The notes: generated by a model not told the origin, from the sequence alone. Numbered from the stretch's first letter, positions 1-8,242 are shown. The stretch: 64,000 bases of DNA from Chthoniobacter flavus (GCA_945861435.1 CAMAUX010000027.1:1-64000); one strand, 5' to 3'. Program-made: numbers and translations.

Positions 1-1518
1 GCCATCGGCGCGAGTGGCGCCACGGTGGACGTGACCGGCTCCAACCTGCTCACCCTTTCCGGTGTGGTCAGCGGCTCCGCAGCTCTCACCAAGATCGGCA
101 CAGGCACACTCGCGCTTTCCGGCACGAATACGTTCACAAGCCCGCTCACTGTCAGCGCCGGCACGCTCTCCATCGGCGCCGCCGCGAACCTTAGCACCTC
201 CGCCTCCTCGATTGCCGTGAACCTCAATGGCGGCGCGCTGCAGAGCACCGGCGCCTCCGTGACTCTCGGCACCACGCGCCCCATCGCCATCGGCACAAAC
301 GGCGGCTCCCTGGACGTGACGGGTTCCAACACCCTCACCCTCAGCGGCGCCATCACCGGCTCCACCACCGCGAATAAAACCGGCACCGGCACCCTGGCCC
401 TCTCCGGTTCCAAGACCTTCAGCGGTTCATGGAATGTCACGGGAGGCACCCTCAGCGTCTCCGCCAGCAACAACCTCGGCAACGGCTCCGCCGGCAACAC
501 CCTCACCCTCAATGGCGGCTCCCTCCAGAGCACGGGCGCTTCCGTCGACCTCGGCACCAACCGCACGCTCACCCTCGGCGCTTCCGGCGGCGGACTGGAC
601 GTGACCGCCTCCAACACACTCACCTTCTCCGGCGCCATCAGCGGCAGCGGCGCTCTCACCAAGACCGGCACAGGCACCGCCATCCTCAGCGCCACCAACT
701 CCAGCTTCAACGGCGGCCTCAATATCAACGCAGGCACGCTCTCCGTCGCCTCCAGCGCCAATCTCGGCGACGCCACCAACTCCCTCACCTTCGGCGGCGG
801 CACCCTCCAGACCACCGGTGCCTCAGTCGATCTGGGCTCGAGTCGCACCCTCACTGTGGGGGCCGGCGGCGGCACCTTGAACGTGGGCGCTTCCAACGCC
901 CTCACCCTCTCCGGCGCCATCAGCGGCTCGGGAACCCTCTCCAAGACAGGAACCGGCACCCTCGAAGTCACCAGCACCACCGGCGACTTCTCCGGCACCC
1001 TCAACGCCAACGGCGGCTCCCTCCAGATGACCGGCACCCTCACCGGTGCCACCGCCGTCTCCGTCACCTCCGGCACGCTGATCCTGGGAGCCAGCGAGCG
1101 CATCAACAACACCGCCTCCCTCGCCATGGCGGGCGGCACGTTCAACGTCAACGGCTTCAGCGAAACCCTCGGCACGCTGACCCTGAGCGCCTCCTCCACC
1201 ATCGACTTCGGGGTAAGTGCCAGCGCCTCCAGCATCCTCATCTTCAGCGGCGCGGGTTCCTTCACCGCCGGCCAGACCCTGGCCTTCACCAACATCGGCG
1301 CCACCGGCACCGACCGCGTACTCTTCAGCAACTCGGTGTCCGGCGTCCTCGGCCAGATCAGCCTCAACGGCTCTATCGCAGGCGAGGCGCAGGTGAGCTT
1401 CAACGGCAACAGCTACTACGAGCTCACCGCCGTGCCCGAACCCTCCACCTGGATCGCCGGCGGCCTCCTCCTCGGCCTCCTCGCCTACCGCGAACGCCGC
1501 CGCTTCAAGCGCGAGTAA
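1..1518 (+). CDS. PEP-CTERM autotransporter-type beta-strand repeat protein (5' truncated)
   Basis: The reading frame is already open at base 1, so this is the C-terminal part of a larger exported surface protein. About 430 residues consist of loose repeats rich in Gly, Ser, Thr and Ala, with recurring turns such as LTLSGAISGSG, KTGTGTL and GGTLQ(S/T)TGASV. This is the autotransporter-associated beta-strand repeat that folds into a long parallel beta-helix. The last 30 residues hold a PEP-CTERM sorting signal: VPEPSTW, a hydrophobic helix (IAGGLLLGLLAY) and an Arg-rich tail ending RRRFKRE. In this family the tail is recognised by exosortase at the inner membrane and the protein is delivered to the cell surface or matrix. 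The true start and signal peptide lie outside the window. Codons end mostly in C, unlike plus-strand genes beyond 8 kb. Confidence 0.9.
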   Translation, partial: AIGASGATVDVTGSNLLTLSGVVSGSAALTKIGTGTLALSGTNTFTSPLTVSAGTLSIGAAANLSTSASSIAVNLNGGALQSTGASVTLGTTRPIAIGTNGGSLDVTGSNTLTLSGAITGSTTANKTGTGTLALSGSKTFSGSWNVTGGTLSVSASNNLGNGSAGNTLTLNGGSLQSTGASVDLGTNRTLTLGASGGGLDVTASNTLTFSGAISGSGALTKTGTGTAILSATNSSFNGGLNINAGTLSVASSANLGDATNSLTFGGGTLQTTGASVDLGSSRTLTVGAGGGTLNVGASNALTLSGAISGSGTLSKTGTGTLEVTSTTGDFSGTLNANGGSLQMTGTLTGATAVSVTSGTLILGASERINNTASLAMAGGTFNVNGFSETLGTLTLSASSTIDFGVSASASSILIFSGAGSFTAGQTLAFTNIGATGTDRVLFSNSVSGVLGQISLNGSIAGEAQVSFNGNSYYELTAVPEPSTWIAGGLLLGLLAYRERRRFKRE

Positions 1519-1590
1519 GCGCAGTCGCCCGCCGAGCGTAGGCCGTCCCCGGGTGCGCTCGCCACCGCTCCGTGGTCCATCGCCGTCCGT

Positions 1591-1728
1591 GGTCCACGTC
1601 GGTCCACGTCGGTCCACGTCGGTCCACGTCAGTCCACGACAGTCCACGTCAGTCCATGTCGATCCACGTCGATCCACGTCGATCCACGTCGATCCACGTC
1701 GATCCACGTCGGTCCACGTCGGTCCACC
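1591..1728. repeat. 10-bp tandem array (consensus GGTCCACGTC)
   Basis: About 14 uninterrupted ten-base units follow the PEP-CTERM gene. Units drift along the array: GGTCCACGTC at both ends, AGTCCACGTC near 1631-1660 and GATCCACGTC at 1661-1710. The period never slips. The array is open in several frames and makes spurious reading frames on both strands, including a false N-terminal extension of the downstream ATPase. The ten-base period is close to one DNA helical turn, so a protein-binding array is conceivable, but no function is shown. Confidence 0.95.
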
Positions 1729-1841
1729 CCCGTCCGTTGCGCCCTCCAGCCCCGATTTGTTTTCAGGCAGAGAGGGCTCCTTTCACGTCCGGCCCATATT
1801 CCGCACGCGTCGCGCTCCCACGCCCACGGCACCGCGCTCCC

Positions 1842-4649
1842 ATGCGACTCCACCGGATCCCCATCCCCGAGGTCTTCACCACCCTCCATAGTTCGCCGGA
1901 CGGTCTTTCCGAACCCGAGGCCGCGCGCCGCCTCGCCGAGTACGGCCCCAATCGCTTCGAACGCATCCACCGCCGCCCCGTATGGCGCCAGTGCGCCGCC
2001 AGCTTCACCCACTTCTTCGCCTTCATCCTCTGGACCGCCGCCGCCCTCGCCTTCCTCGCCGACTGGCACGCCCCAGGCGAGGGGATGCAAACCCTCGGCG
2101 CCACCATCACCGGCGTCATCCTCATCAACGGCTTCTTCTCCTTCTGGCAGGAGTATCGCGCAGGAAAAACCGTCGACGCCCTCGAACGCCTCCTTCCCCG
2201 CAGGGTCTGCGTCCTGCGTGCGGGCCGCATCACCGACCTGCCCTCCGAAGCCCTCGTCCCCGGCGATCTCCTCTGCGTCGAAGCCGGGGATGATGTCCCG
2301 GCCGACTGCCGCGTTGTCGAAGCACGCGGCCTTGCCGTCAACAACGCCACCCTCACCGGCGAATCCGCCATCCTCGGCCGTTCCCCTGTGGATGAGGAAC
2401 GCGAGCCCGGCATCGAGCACAGCCGCAACCTGATCCTCGCCGGCACCTCCGTCGTCGCCGGCGAGGGCCGCGCAGTGGTCTTCGCCACGGGCGCGCGCAC
2501 CCGCCTCGGCTTGCTTGCGCACCTCACGCAATCCGCTCCCGCGCCCTCCAGCCCGCTCCAGCGCGAGATCGCGCGCCTCAGCCGCTGGATCGCGGTCATC
2601 TCCGTCCTCCTTGGGAGCGCCTGCTTTGGTGCGGCCGAATGGATGGGACTTTCGCTGTTCCAAGGCGCCCTCCTCGCCATCGGCGTCATCGTCGCCAACG
2701 TTCCCGAGGGCCTCCTGCCCACCGTCACCGTCTCCCTCGCCATGGCCTCCCAGCGCATGGCTCGCCGCAACGCCCTCGTCCGCCACCTGCCCGCCGTCGA
2801 GGCGCTCGGCGCCACCTCCGTCATCTGCACCGACAAGACCGGCACCCTCACCGAAGGCCGCATGGCTGTCCGCCAGATCCACGTCCACGGCCGCCTCTGG
2901 GACCGGGATGCATTCCCGGACGCCTCCCTCTGCGCCTCGTTCTACGAAGTCGCAGCCGGCTGTCATCACCTGCGCGAGGTCTCCCGCGACGGTATCCTCC
3001 AGCTCCAAGGCGACCCCATGGAACTCGCCCTCTTTCACCTCGGCCGCAACGTGCTCGGCATCGCAAGCCCTCCCGAGCGCGAGGACGAAATCCCCTTCGA
3101 CCCCGTCCGCAAACGCACCGCCACCCTCCACCGCAGCACCGCCGGACTGCGGCTTCTCGTCAAGGGTGCCGTCGAAACCGTCCTCCCACTCTGCACCTCC
3201 GCCGAAGGCACGGACCGCACCGATCCGCTCAGCGTCACCGCGCGCACCGCCCTCCTCTCCGAACACGACGCCATGGCGGGACGCGGCCTGCGGGTCCTTG
3301 CTTTCGCCGTGCGTCTCCTGCCCGAACCCATCCCACCCCGCACCGAATGGGAGCGCGACCTCGTGTTTGCGGGCTTTGCGGGCCTTGAGGATCCACCGCG
3401 TCCCGAAGTCCCCGCAGCCCTGCGCAGCTGCAGGGAGGCTGGGATCCGGGTGATCATGCTCACCGGCGATCATCCCGGCACGGCCCTGGCCATCGCGCGC
3501 GAAACCGGGCTGGCACTCAATCCGCACGTGCTGACGGGCGAGACCCTCGGCCGCATGACCGACGTCCAACTCCAGCTCCTGCTCGACGCCCCGGAGGTCC
3601 TCTTCGCCCGGGTCGCCGCCGAGCAGAAACTGCGCATCGTCAAAGTCCTCCGGGGCAAGGGGCACGTCGTCGCCGTCACGGGCGACGGTGTCAACGATGC
3701 ACCCGCATTGCGCAGCGCGGACATCGGCGTGGCCATGGGCCGTTCCGGCACCGACGTCGCCTGCGAGGCCGCCGATCTCGTCCTCCTCGACGACAACTTC
3801 GCCAGCATCGTCGCAGCCGTCGAAGAGGGCCGCGCCGTGTTTGCCAACCTCCGCAAATTCCTCACCTACGTCCTCACCTCCAACGTCCCCGAACTCGTTC
3901 CCTACGTGGCCTTCGTGCTCCTCGGAATCCCTCTGCCACTCACCATTCTCCAAGTCCTCGCCGTCGACATTGGCACCGACATGCTCCCCGCCCTCGCTCT
4001 GGGGGCTGAACGCCCGCATCCCGGCACACTCCGCGAACCGCCGCGTCCACGCTCTGAGCGGCTCCTGGACGGCGCGCTGCTGCTGCGTGCGTACGTGTTT
4101 CTCGGCGGCATCGCCTCCGTGGCCGCCATGGCGGCGTACTTCTATGTGCTGCACACGGGCGGCTGGAAATGGGGTGTCGCCCTCGGACCGCACGACCCGC
4201 TTTACCTCCGCGCCACCACCGCCTGCTTCGCCGCCATCGTGGTCATGCAGGTGGTCAACGTCTTCCTCTGTAGAAGCCGCCGCGCCTCCGCGGTCTCCTT
4301 CCCCTTTTGGAGCAACCCCCTGCTGCTCGCCGGCGTGGCCTGCGAGATCCTCCTCCTGCTCCTCATCGTCTACTCCCCTTGGGGCGCTCTTCTTTTCGGC
4401 ACCGCACCCCTCCCGCCCAGCGTCTGGCTCTTCCTACTTCCCTTTGCCCTCTTCTTTTTTCTCTCCGAAGAAATCCGCAAAAGCGTCGTCCGCCGATTCT
4501 GGAAGGGGGCCGGACAACGGAGCCCTCATGCACCTCACAGCACCGATCTCCCGCCGGGCCGCGACGTCGGGGCGGGGGAAACGCATTCTCCGCGCATCCA
4601 GTCCCCGGGAAAACCCAGCGGAACCGGGGAGTCCTCTGTGCCAACGTGA
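1842..4649 (+). CDS. P-type cation-transporting ATPase (P2 class, Na,K-ATPase-like)
   Basis: This 935-residue membrane pump would move cations across the inner membrane using ATP. Visible hallmarks in order are an N-terminal cation-ATPase domain, the actuator TGES loop (near residue 174), the M4 helix with NVPEGLLPTVT, the phosphorylated Asp331 in DKTGTLT, the nucleotide-binding domain, the hinge TGDGVNDAP (near 613-621), and six C-terminal helices. The M4 PEGLLPTVT and the M5-M6 segment NVPEL...PLPLTILQ...DIGTDMLPA are closest to the Na,K/H,K-ATPase (P2C) group rather than SERCA, so Na+ or K+ is a likelier substrate than Ca2+; this is inference. I start at the ATG at 1842 because the longer open frame runs back into the 10-bp array. 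The stop overlaps the start of the CHAD gene by four bases. Confidence 0.9.
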   Translation: MRLHRIPIPEVFTTLHSSPDGLSEPEAARRLAEYGPNRFERIHRRPVWRQCAASFTHFFAFILWTAAALAFLADWHAPGEGMQTLGATITGVILINGFFSFWQEYRAGKTVDALERLLPRRVCVLRAGRITDLPSEALVPGDLLCVEAGDDVPADCRVVEARGLAVNNATLTGESAILGRSPVDEEREPGIEHSRNLILAGTSVVAGEGRAVVFATGARTRLGLLAHLTQSAPAPSSPLQREIARLSRWIAVISVLLGSACFGAAEWMGLSLFQGALLAIGVIVANVPEGLLPTVTVSLAMASQRMARRNALVRHLPAVEALGATSVICTDKTGTLTEGRMAVRQIHVHGRLWDRDAFPDASLCASFYEVAAGCHHLREVSRDGILQLQGDPMELALFHLGRNVLGIASPPEREDEIPFDPVRKRTATLHRSTAGLRLLVKGAVETVLPLCTSAEGTDRTDPLSVTARTALLSEHDAMAGRGLRVLAFAVRLLPEPIPPRTEWERDLVFAGFAGLEDPPRPEVPAALRSCREAGIRVIMLTGDHPGTALAIARETGLALNPHVLTGETLGRMTDVQLQLLLDAPEVLFARVAAEQKLRIVKVLRGKGHVVAVTGDGVNDAPALRSADIGVAMGRSGTDVACEAADLVLLDDNFASIVAAVEEGRAVFANLRKFLTYVLTSNVPELVPYVAFVLLGIPLPLTILQVLAVDIGTDMLPALALGAERPHPGTLREPPRPRSERLLDGALLLRAYVFLGGIASVAAMAAYFYVLHTGGWKWGVALGPHDPLYLRATTACFAAIVVMQVVNVFLCRSRRASAVSFPFWSNPLLLAGVACEILLLLLIVYSPWGALLFGTAPLPPSVWLFLLPFALFFFLSEEIRKSVVRRFWKGAGQRSPHAPHSTDLPPGRDVGAGETHSPRIQSPGKPSGTGESSVPT

Positions 4650-5632
4650 GCGCCCATCCCCATCCAAAGCCGATTCCCGCACATCCCGCTTCTGGTGACG
4701 GGAGTCCGGCACATCCCCACGCCGCATCTCCCTCTTCCTTCTCTCCTGCCTCTCCTGCCGCGCCCTCCGCTCCTGTACTGGCCGCGCGCCTTGCCGTCAG
4801 TCTCGCTGCACAACTCCGGAAGGCACGCCTTCGCTACCGATCCCGACTCCGCCATTGCCGCCGTCATTTCTCCGAAAAATCCGTCCATGCCCTCCGGGTC
4901 GAATCCCGCCGCATTCTTGCCTTGCTCGACCTCGTGCGTGGACTGGGTTTTGAAGCCTCCACCGCCCGTCCGCGCAAGCTCCTCAAAAAACGGCTCAAAG
5001 CCTTCAACACACTGCGCGACCTCCAAGTCCAGCGTCTCCTTGTCAAAACCTGGATCTCCCGATTCCCGGCCGCGCACTCTTTCGCCATCCTCCTCAAGCA
5101 CCGCGAACAATCCACCGTCCACGAGTTGCGTGCACGAATTGCCTCCCTGCGTGCGCGGCCCGTCACGCGCAGGCTGCGGAAACTTTCCGCGCAAATCGCC
5201 GCCGCCGGCGTTGCGAAGGCCCCGGCCCCGGCTCTCACCCTCGCGCCCCTCCTGGACAGCGCCATCGCGAGACTCGTGGTAGCGCGCGGAAAAGTCCGTG
5301 CCCGTTCTCCCGAGACCATCCACCAGACCCGCGTGGCCCTGAAACGACTGCGCTACCTGTGCGAAATCCTGCAGCCGTGGCTGCCTGTGATCACCTCGGA
5401 GGAACTAGAACGCATGCGCCAGGGGCAGGTGCGCATGGGCGAGGTCCAAGACATCGCCGTCCTCCTCGCGGCCATCCAGCACGCGACCACGGAGGGGGCC
5501 GTGCCGAAGGCGGAACTCGCTCCGTGGTGCGCCGCCCTCCGGCGTCGTCTGACCCTTTCCTCTGGCAGGGTTACGAAAGCAGCAGCTGTTTCTTTTGCAC
5601 GGACACAGCCCGTCCAGCAGGGCGCTGATTGA
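4646..5632 (+). CDS. CHAD domain protein
   Basis: A roughly 328-residue basic alpha-helical protein. CHAD domains are paired helical bundles with conserved His and basic residues that bind polyphosphate, often beside triphosphate tunnel enzymes. The two typical half-motifs are visible: VHALRVESRRILALLDL, then RDLQV, and IHQTRVALKRLRYLCEIL followed by a second acidic/basic repeat. The first 50 residues are Pro, Ser and His rich and look disordered. The GTG at 4646 overlaps the TGA of the ATPase gene as GTGA, so translational coupling is likely and I prefer it to longer starts inside the ATPase gene. A downstream start near residue 50 is possible. No CYTH partner domain is present here. Confidence 0.75.
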   Translation: MSAHPHPKPIPAHPASGDGSPAHPHAASPSSFSPASPAAPSAPVLAARLAVSLAAQLRKARLRYRSRLRHCRRHFSEKSVHALRVESRRILALLDLVRGLGFEASTARPRKLLKKRLKAFNTLRDLQVQRLLVKTWISRFPAAHSFAILLKHREQSTVHELRARIASLRARPVTRRLRKLSAQIAAAGVAKAPAPALTLAPLLDSAIARLVVARGKVRARSPETIHQTRVALKRLRYLCEILQPWLPVITSEELERMRQGQVRMGEVQDIAVLLAAIQHATTEGAVPKAELAPWCAALRRRLTLSSGRVTKAAAVSFARTQPVQQGAD

Positions 5633-5717
5633 CCATCGCGCAACAGGGCCACACGCCACCGCAAGGAGCTGAGTCCTTTCCGGGTGTCACTGTGAGCCCG
5701 CTTCTTGCTTCTCCGTG

Positions 5718-5772
5718 CCTTGGTGCCTCGGTGTGAGAAATTGCGACTGAAGGGCACACCAGGGCACCAAGG
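5718..5772. repeat. Hairpin element with 10-bp inverted ends, copy 1
   Basis: The ends CCTTGGTGCC (5718-5727) and GGCACCAAGG (5763-5772) are perfect inverted repeats around a core GGTGTGAGAAATTGCG. Two diverged relatives share the core, at 6031-6071 and 6704-6774. Confidence 0.75.
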
Positions 5773-5830
5773 AGAGCCTGCAAAGCCTGCAAACAAGGAA
5801 CAGGCATCATCGTCCCCTCCTCCCTCTGCC

Positions 5831-5936
5831 AGCGGGGGTGCGTGGCGCGTGGGGAAACGCGATACGGTGGCTCCCTGCGTCTGCGTTCCGGACTTGCGGT
5901 CACCGACCGCTTACTGGCTTTCATGCCTCCGGCATG
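5831..5936 (+). repeat. Structured dispersed repeat, copy a (3' part only)
   Basis: This copy matches the 3' half of the ~225-bp element whose best copies lie at 28733-28956 and 29109-29334. It keeps the GCGTGGGGAAAC block, a second hairpin (GTCTGCGTTCCGGAC), the GCGGTCACCGACCG block and the terminal hairpin CATGCCTCCGGCATG. The first hairpin is not recognisable. Confidence 0.75.
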
Positions 5937-6030
5937 ACGGTGTGTACGGCATTGCGAGTGCCTGGTTCTCGGTCGGGACGCTCACCGAGGTCTGGCCACT
6001 CGGGCCACGCATTCGCTCCCTTTTTTGCGG

Positions 6031-6071
6031 CTTGGTGTGAGAAACTGCGCCCTTAGAGGGGATGGACCAAG
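6031..6071. repeat. Hairpin element, copy 2
   Basis: CTTGGT (6031-6036) and ACCAAG (6066-6071) flank GTGTGAGAAACTGCG, the core shared with 5718-5772. It lies just upstream of the 9-bp tandem array. Confidence 0.6.
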
Positions 6072-6093
6072 TGCTTCGTTCCTCTACGCCCCC

Positions 6094-6143
6094 GTTTACC
6101 CCGTTTACCCCGTTTACCCCGTTTACCCCGTTTACCCCGTTTG
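6094..6143. repeat. 9-bp tandem array (GTTTACCCC)
   Basis: Five perfect units start at 6094, 6103, 6112, 6121 and 6130 and are followed by a partial unit. The plus strand would read as repeated Phe-Thr-Pro, but no start, ribosome site or conserved flank supports translation. Confidence 0.9.
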
Positions 6144-6158
6144 CGGCCGATCCCTTTT

Positions 6159-6353
6159 CTACTTTTCCTTGGAACTCACCTCGAGCGGGAGATCCACCGA
6201 ACGACCTTCCTCCACCGCGTCGCACCAGCCTTCCGCCAGCGCCCTGAGGACCGCTCCCATGCTACTCCCCTTGCGACGAGCGCATTTCATCAGTCGGTCG
6301 CGTTCGGCTGTGGAGAGCCGGATTAGAAGCTTTTCGGTCTTTTTGTCGTCCAT
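6159..6353 (-). CDS. Small ribbon-helix-helix-like protein
   Basis: A possible 64-residue basic protein with the pattern of a ribbon-helix-helix DNA-binding or mobilisation-type regulator: KLLIRLSTAERDRLMKCAR, then KGSSMGAVLRALAEGWC. The first strand carries alternating hydrophobics and the two helices are separated by a Gly/Ser turn. I prefer the internal ATG at 6353 because the 23 residues before it look like junk sequence, though no clear ribosome-binding site precedes either start. No toxin partner lies beside it. It is the only plausible gene inside the repeat desert and may be a remnant. Confidence 0.45.
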   Translation of the reverse strand: MDDKKTEKLLIRLSTAERDRLMKCARRKGSSMGAVLRALAEGWCDAVEEGRSVDLPLEVSSKEK

Positions 6354-6703
6354 TGAGAAAGGTCCATCTGACTGCTGTGAATGTCCATCAACATAGCCAC
6401 GGTATTCGGGGCTTTGCGTCAATCATCGCCATGTATGTCATCGGTCATACAGCGCAGTGTGCGAGGCATTTGCGTCGCTAAAAGCCGCCTGTCTCCTCCC
6501 CGGTTCTGAGCGAAATCTCAGGCGCTTTACCCTCCCGCTTTCCTCCCCTCAATTGTCCCCCCTACCCCCCTCCTGACCTCGCGCCCCGAATGGCACTTCG
6601 GTAAATCCCTGTCCGCAAAGGGCAACGCCTGCAAGGTTCAACGCCTGCAAGGGCCAGGCAATCTCCCCTTCATTTCATCTCCACTTCCCGCAATCTCCTG
6701 TTT

Positions 6704-6774
6704 CTTGGTGCCCCGCGCCTTGGCGCCGTGGTGTGGCGACTCTGCGCCTCAAGGGCACCTCACCAAGGCACCAT
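6704..6774. repeat. Hairpin element, copy 3 (diverged)
   Basis: CTTGGTGCC and a second CCTTGG on the left can pair with CCAAGGCACCA on the right. The centre keeps GGTGTG...TGCGCCTCAAGGGCAC, aligning with the copy at 5718-5772. Confidence 0.5.
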
Positions 6775-7105
6775 GAGGCAATGCTCAGCCGATCCGCTGG
6801 GTTGAAAGACGCTTGTCCCAAATGGCGCTGAGTGAAGCCTCAATGCGGCGATGAAAACTTGTCGGATCTGATGTGAGTTTCTGTGGAAACGGAATTGGCA
6901 CCTTAAAATCATCCCGTTTCAAACTCACCCGTTGGGTGAGTCTCTTTGAGCGATCTTCAAAGTCGGTAACGACATAGCTGTTACCCTCAAGTACCCAGGC
7001 ACTGATAGGACTCAGCAGTCGCCTGAACCCGGAGAGTTCCCAATGGCCCACGGAACGCACTGAATGCACGGACCACGCAACAGCCTGTCCCTATCGGCTC
7101 ACTTC

Positions 7106-7137
7106 GGCATGCGGAAGTTGCGCAACTTCCGCATGCC
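7106..7137. repeat. 32-bp perfect palindrome
   Basis: The left arm GGCATGCGGAAGTTGC is followed immediately by its exact reverse complement. It adjoins copy b of the structured repeat, sharing its terminal hairpin sequence. A single arm (CTTCGGCATGCGGAAGTTGCG) recurs near 8112-8132. Confidence 0.95.
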
Positions 7138-7360
7138 GGAGGCATGGGAGCCCATACCGGTCGGTGACCGCAGTTCGGATCGCGAACGCAGGGAACCACC
7201 GGAACCCGTTTCCCCACGCGACGCGCCCCGGGTTGGGGCGCGAGAAGGGCGATGATCCGAGAAAGTGTTCCCGGTCCCGATCGGCTCCACTACTCGCACT
7301 CGCCTGCGCGCCACCGTCGTCCCGAGAAACACGGTGAAGCCCCTTCACTAAGTGCCATTC
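7132..7360 (-). repeat. Structured dispersed repeat, copy b (full length)
   Basis: Read on the minus strand it begins GAATGGCACTTAG, continues through GGGGCTTC and GTGGAGCCGAT, then hairpin 1 (GCGCCCCAACCCGGGGCGC), GCGTGGGGAAAC, hairpin 2 (GTTCGCGATCCGAAC), GCGGTCACCGACCGG and hairpin 3 (CATGCCTCCGGCATG). Order and spacing match the 28.7- and 29.1-kb copies. The stem of hairpin 2 differs in sequence but still pairs. Confidence 0.8.
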
Positions 7361-7435
7361 GGCACAGCTCAAAATCTCCTTACCTCAAGATGAGGGGGGT
7401 GAGCTCAATATGAGGGGGGGCAGCTTCTGTTTCAT

Positions 7436-7553
7436 GGTCCGTGCATTCCGCGCGTTCCGTGGGCCATTGTGCGTACGCCGCCGTCCTTGGCTCCTACCGG
7501 GAATGAGCGGGCCGAGCTTCATGCCACGAGATTTTGCCTGTCCCTATCGGCTC
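7436..7553 (+). repeat. Direct repeat R1, copy 1
   Basis: About 118 bp, starting GGTCCGTGCATTCCGCGCG and ending CCTGTCCCTATCGGCTC, recurs almost unchanged at 7762-7879. Differences are confined to a short central stretch. Confidence 0.9.
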
Positions 7554-7614
7554 CTTCTTTGGAGGCAAAAGGCGACCAGTCGCCGCCAAATCCAGTGCCA
7601 TCTACCGCATCTAA

Positions 7615-7681
7615 GCCACCGCATCGGGCGCGGCGGCGAACTGGCCGAACTCCCACGAGATTTTGCCTGTCCCTATCGGCT
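7615..7681 (+). repeat. Direct repeat R2, copy 1
   Basis: About 67 bp from GCCACCGCATCGGGCG to CCTGTCCCTATCGGCT. A second copy with a handful of substitutions lies at 7979-8046. It shares its last 24 bases with repeat R1. Confidence 0.9.
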
Positions 7682-7761
7682 TATCCACGGAACGCACTGA
7701 ATGCACGGACCACGCAACAGACTCTCTGAGCCCCCTCATTCCCACCCCATTCCTTCCGTGC

Positions 7762-7879
7762 GGTCCGTGCATTCCGCGCGTTCCGTGGGCCATTGTGCGT
7801 ACGACGCCGTCCTTGGCTCCGCTGGGGATGAGCGGGCCGAGCTTCATGCCACGAGATTTTGCCTGTCCCTATCGGCTCA
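7762..7879 (+). repeat. Direct repeat R1, copy 2
   Basis: Second copy of the 118-bp unit seen at 7436-7553, offset by 326 bp, ending in the GCCTGTCCCTATCGGCT module. Confidence 0.9.
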
Positions 7880-7978
7880 CCGCGCAGCGGCGCCTGATCG
7901 CGTCACGCCAAGGCCGCTATCCCACCCAAATCTGAAATTACTGACCCCAAACTCGCGCGCGGTGATTTATGCGGGCTA

Positions 7979-8046
7979 GGCCACCGCATCGGGCGCAGCG
8001 GTGAACTGGTCGAACTCCTGCGAGATTTTGCCTGTCCCTATCGGCT
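7979..8046 (+). repeat. Direct repeat R2, copy 2
   Basis: Second copy of the 67-bp unit at 7615-7681, again ending CGAGATTTTGCCTGTCCC and TATCGGCT, and running directly into the CATCGGCTC satellite. Confidence 0.9.
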
Positions 8047-8112
8047 CGGCTCATCGGCTCCTCTATCTGCTCCTATCGGCTCCTATCGGCTCATCGGCTC
8101 ATCGGCTCCTTC
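8036..8112 (+). repeat. Degenerate CATCGGCTC / CTATCGGCTC satellite
   Basis: Around seven 9-10 bp units of the type CTATCGGCTC, CATCGGCTC and CTATCTGCTC follow one another. They appear to be amplified from the 3' end of repeat R2. Confidence 0.8.
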
Positions 8113-8242
8113 GGCATGCGGAAGTTGCGAGTGCCTGTTGATTGCCCGCTCAACAAGGCATGACCCATGCCCTTATCTCAGTGCCATCCACGCCTGCGCC
8201 TCCTTATGCTCCGGCTCGGCGCCACCCCTGCAATCCCCCCCC

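Larger units (their letters stand above)
5633..8242. other. 2.6-kb repeat-filled gene desert
   Basis: Apart from one small possible RHH gene this stretch has no credible coding sequence. It contains one full and one partial copy of a structured repeat of about 225 bp, three copies of a CTTGGTG hairpin element, two pairs of long direct repeats (7436/7762 and 7615/7979), five copies of the string GCCTGTCCCTATCGGCT, a 9-bp tandem array, a 32-bp perfect palindrome and a CATCGGCTC/CTATCGGCTC satellite. Strand composition changes across it: genes to the left are C-rich on the plus strand and sequence from about 8.3 kb on is G-rich. One near-consensus DnaA box (TTATCCACG, 7681) is present, but no cluster. 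Confidence 0.85.

Noticed and set aside
1629-4193. Long minus-strand frame (854 codons) opposite the P-type ATPase
   Set aside because: It is antisense to a clearly recognised pump, has Gly/Asp/Glu-rich low-complexity composition and no motif. GC-rich coding sequence routinely leaves such shadow frames.
6785-7069. A 94-codon minus-strand reading frame in the desert
   Set aside because: Its ends overlap repeat sequences (the GTGCATTCCGTGCG string and the AGTGCCATTC module, which gives a shared SLSAI peptide elsewhere). There is no ribosome site and no recognised family, so chance is the better explanation, although the middle is less GC-rich than its surroundings.
7681-7689. DnaA box (TTATCCACG) as proof of an origin
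   Set aside because: A single one-mismatch nonamer without a cluster or an AT-rich unwinding segment is expected by chance. The origin idea rests on strand composition only.
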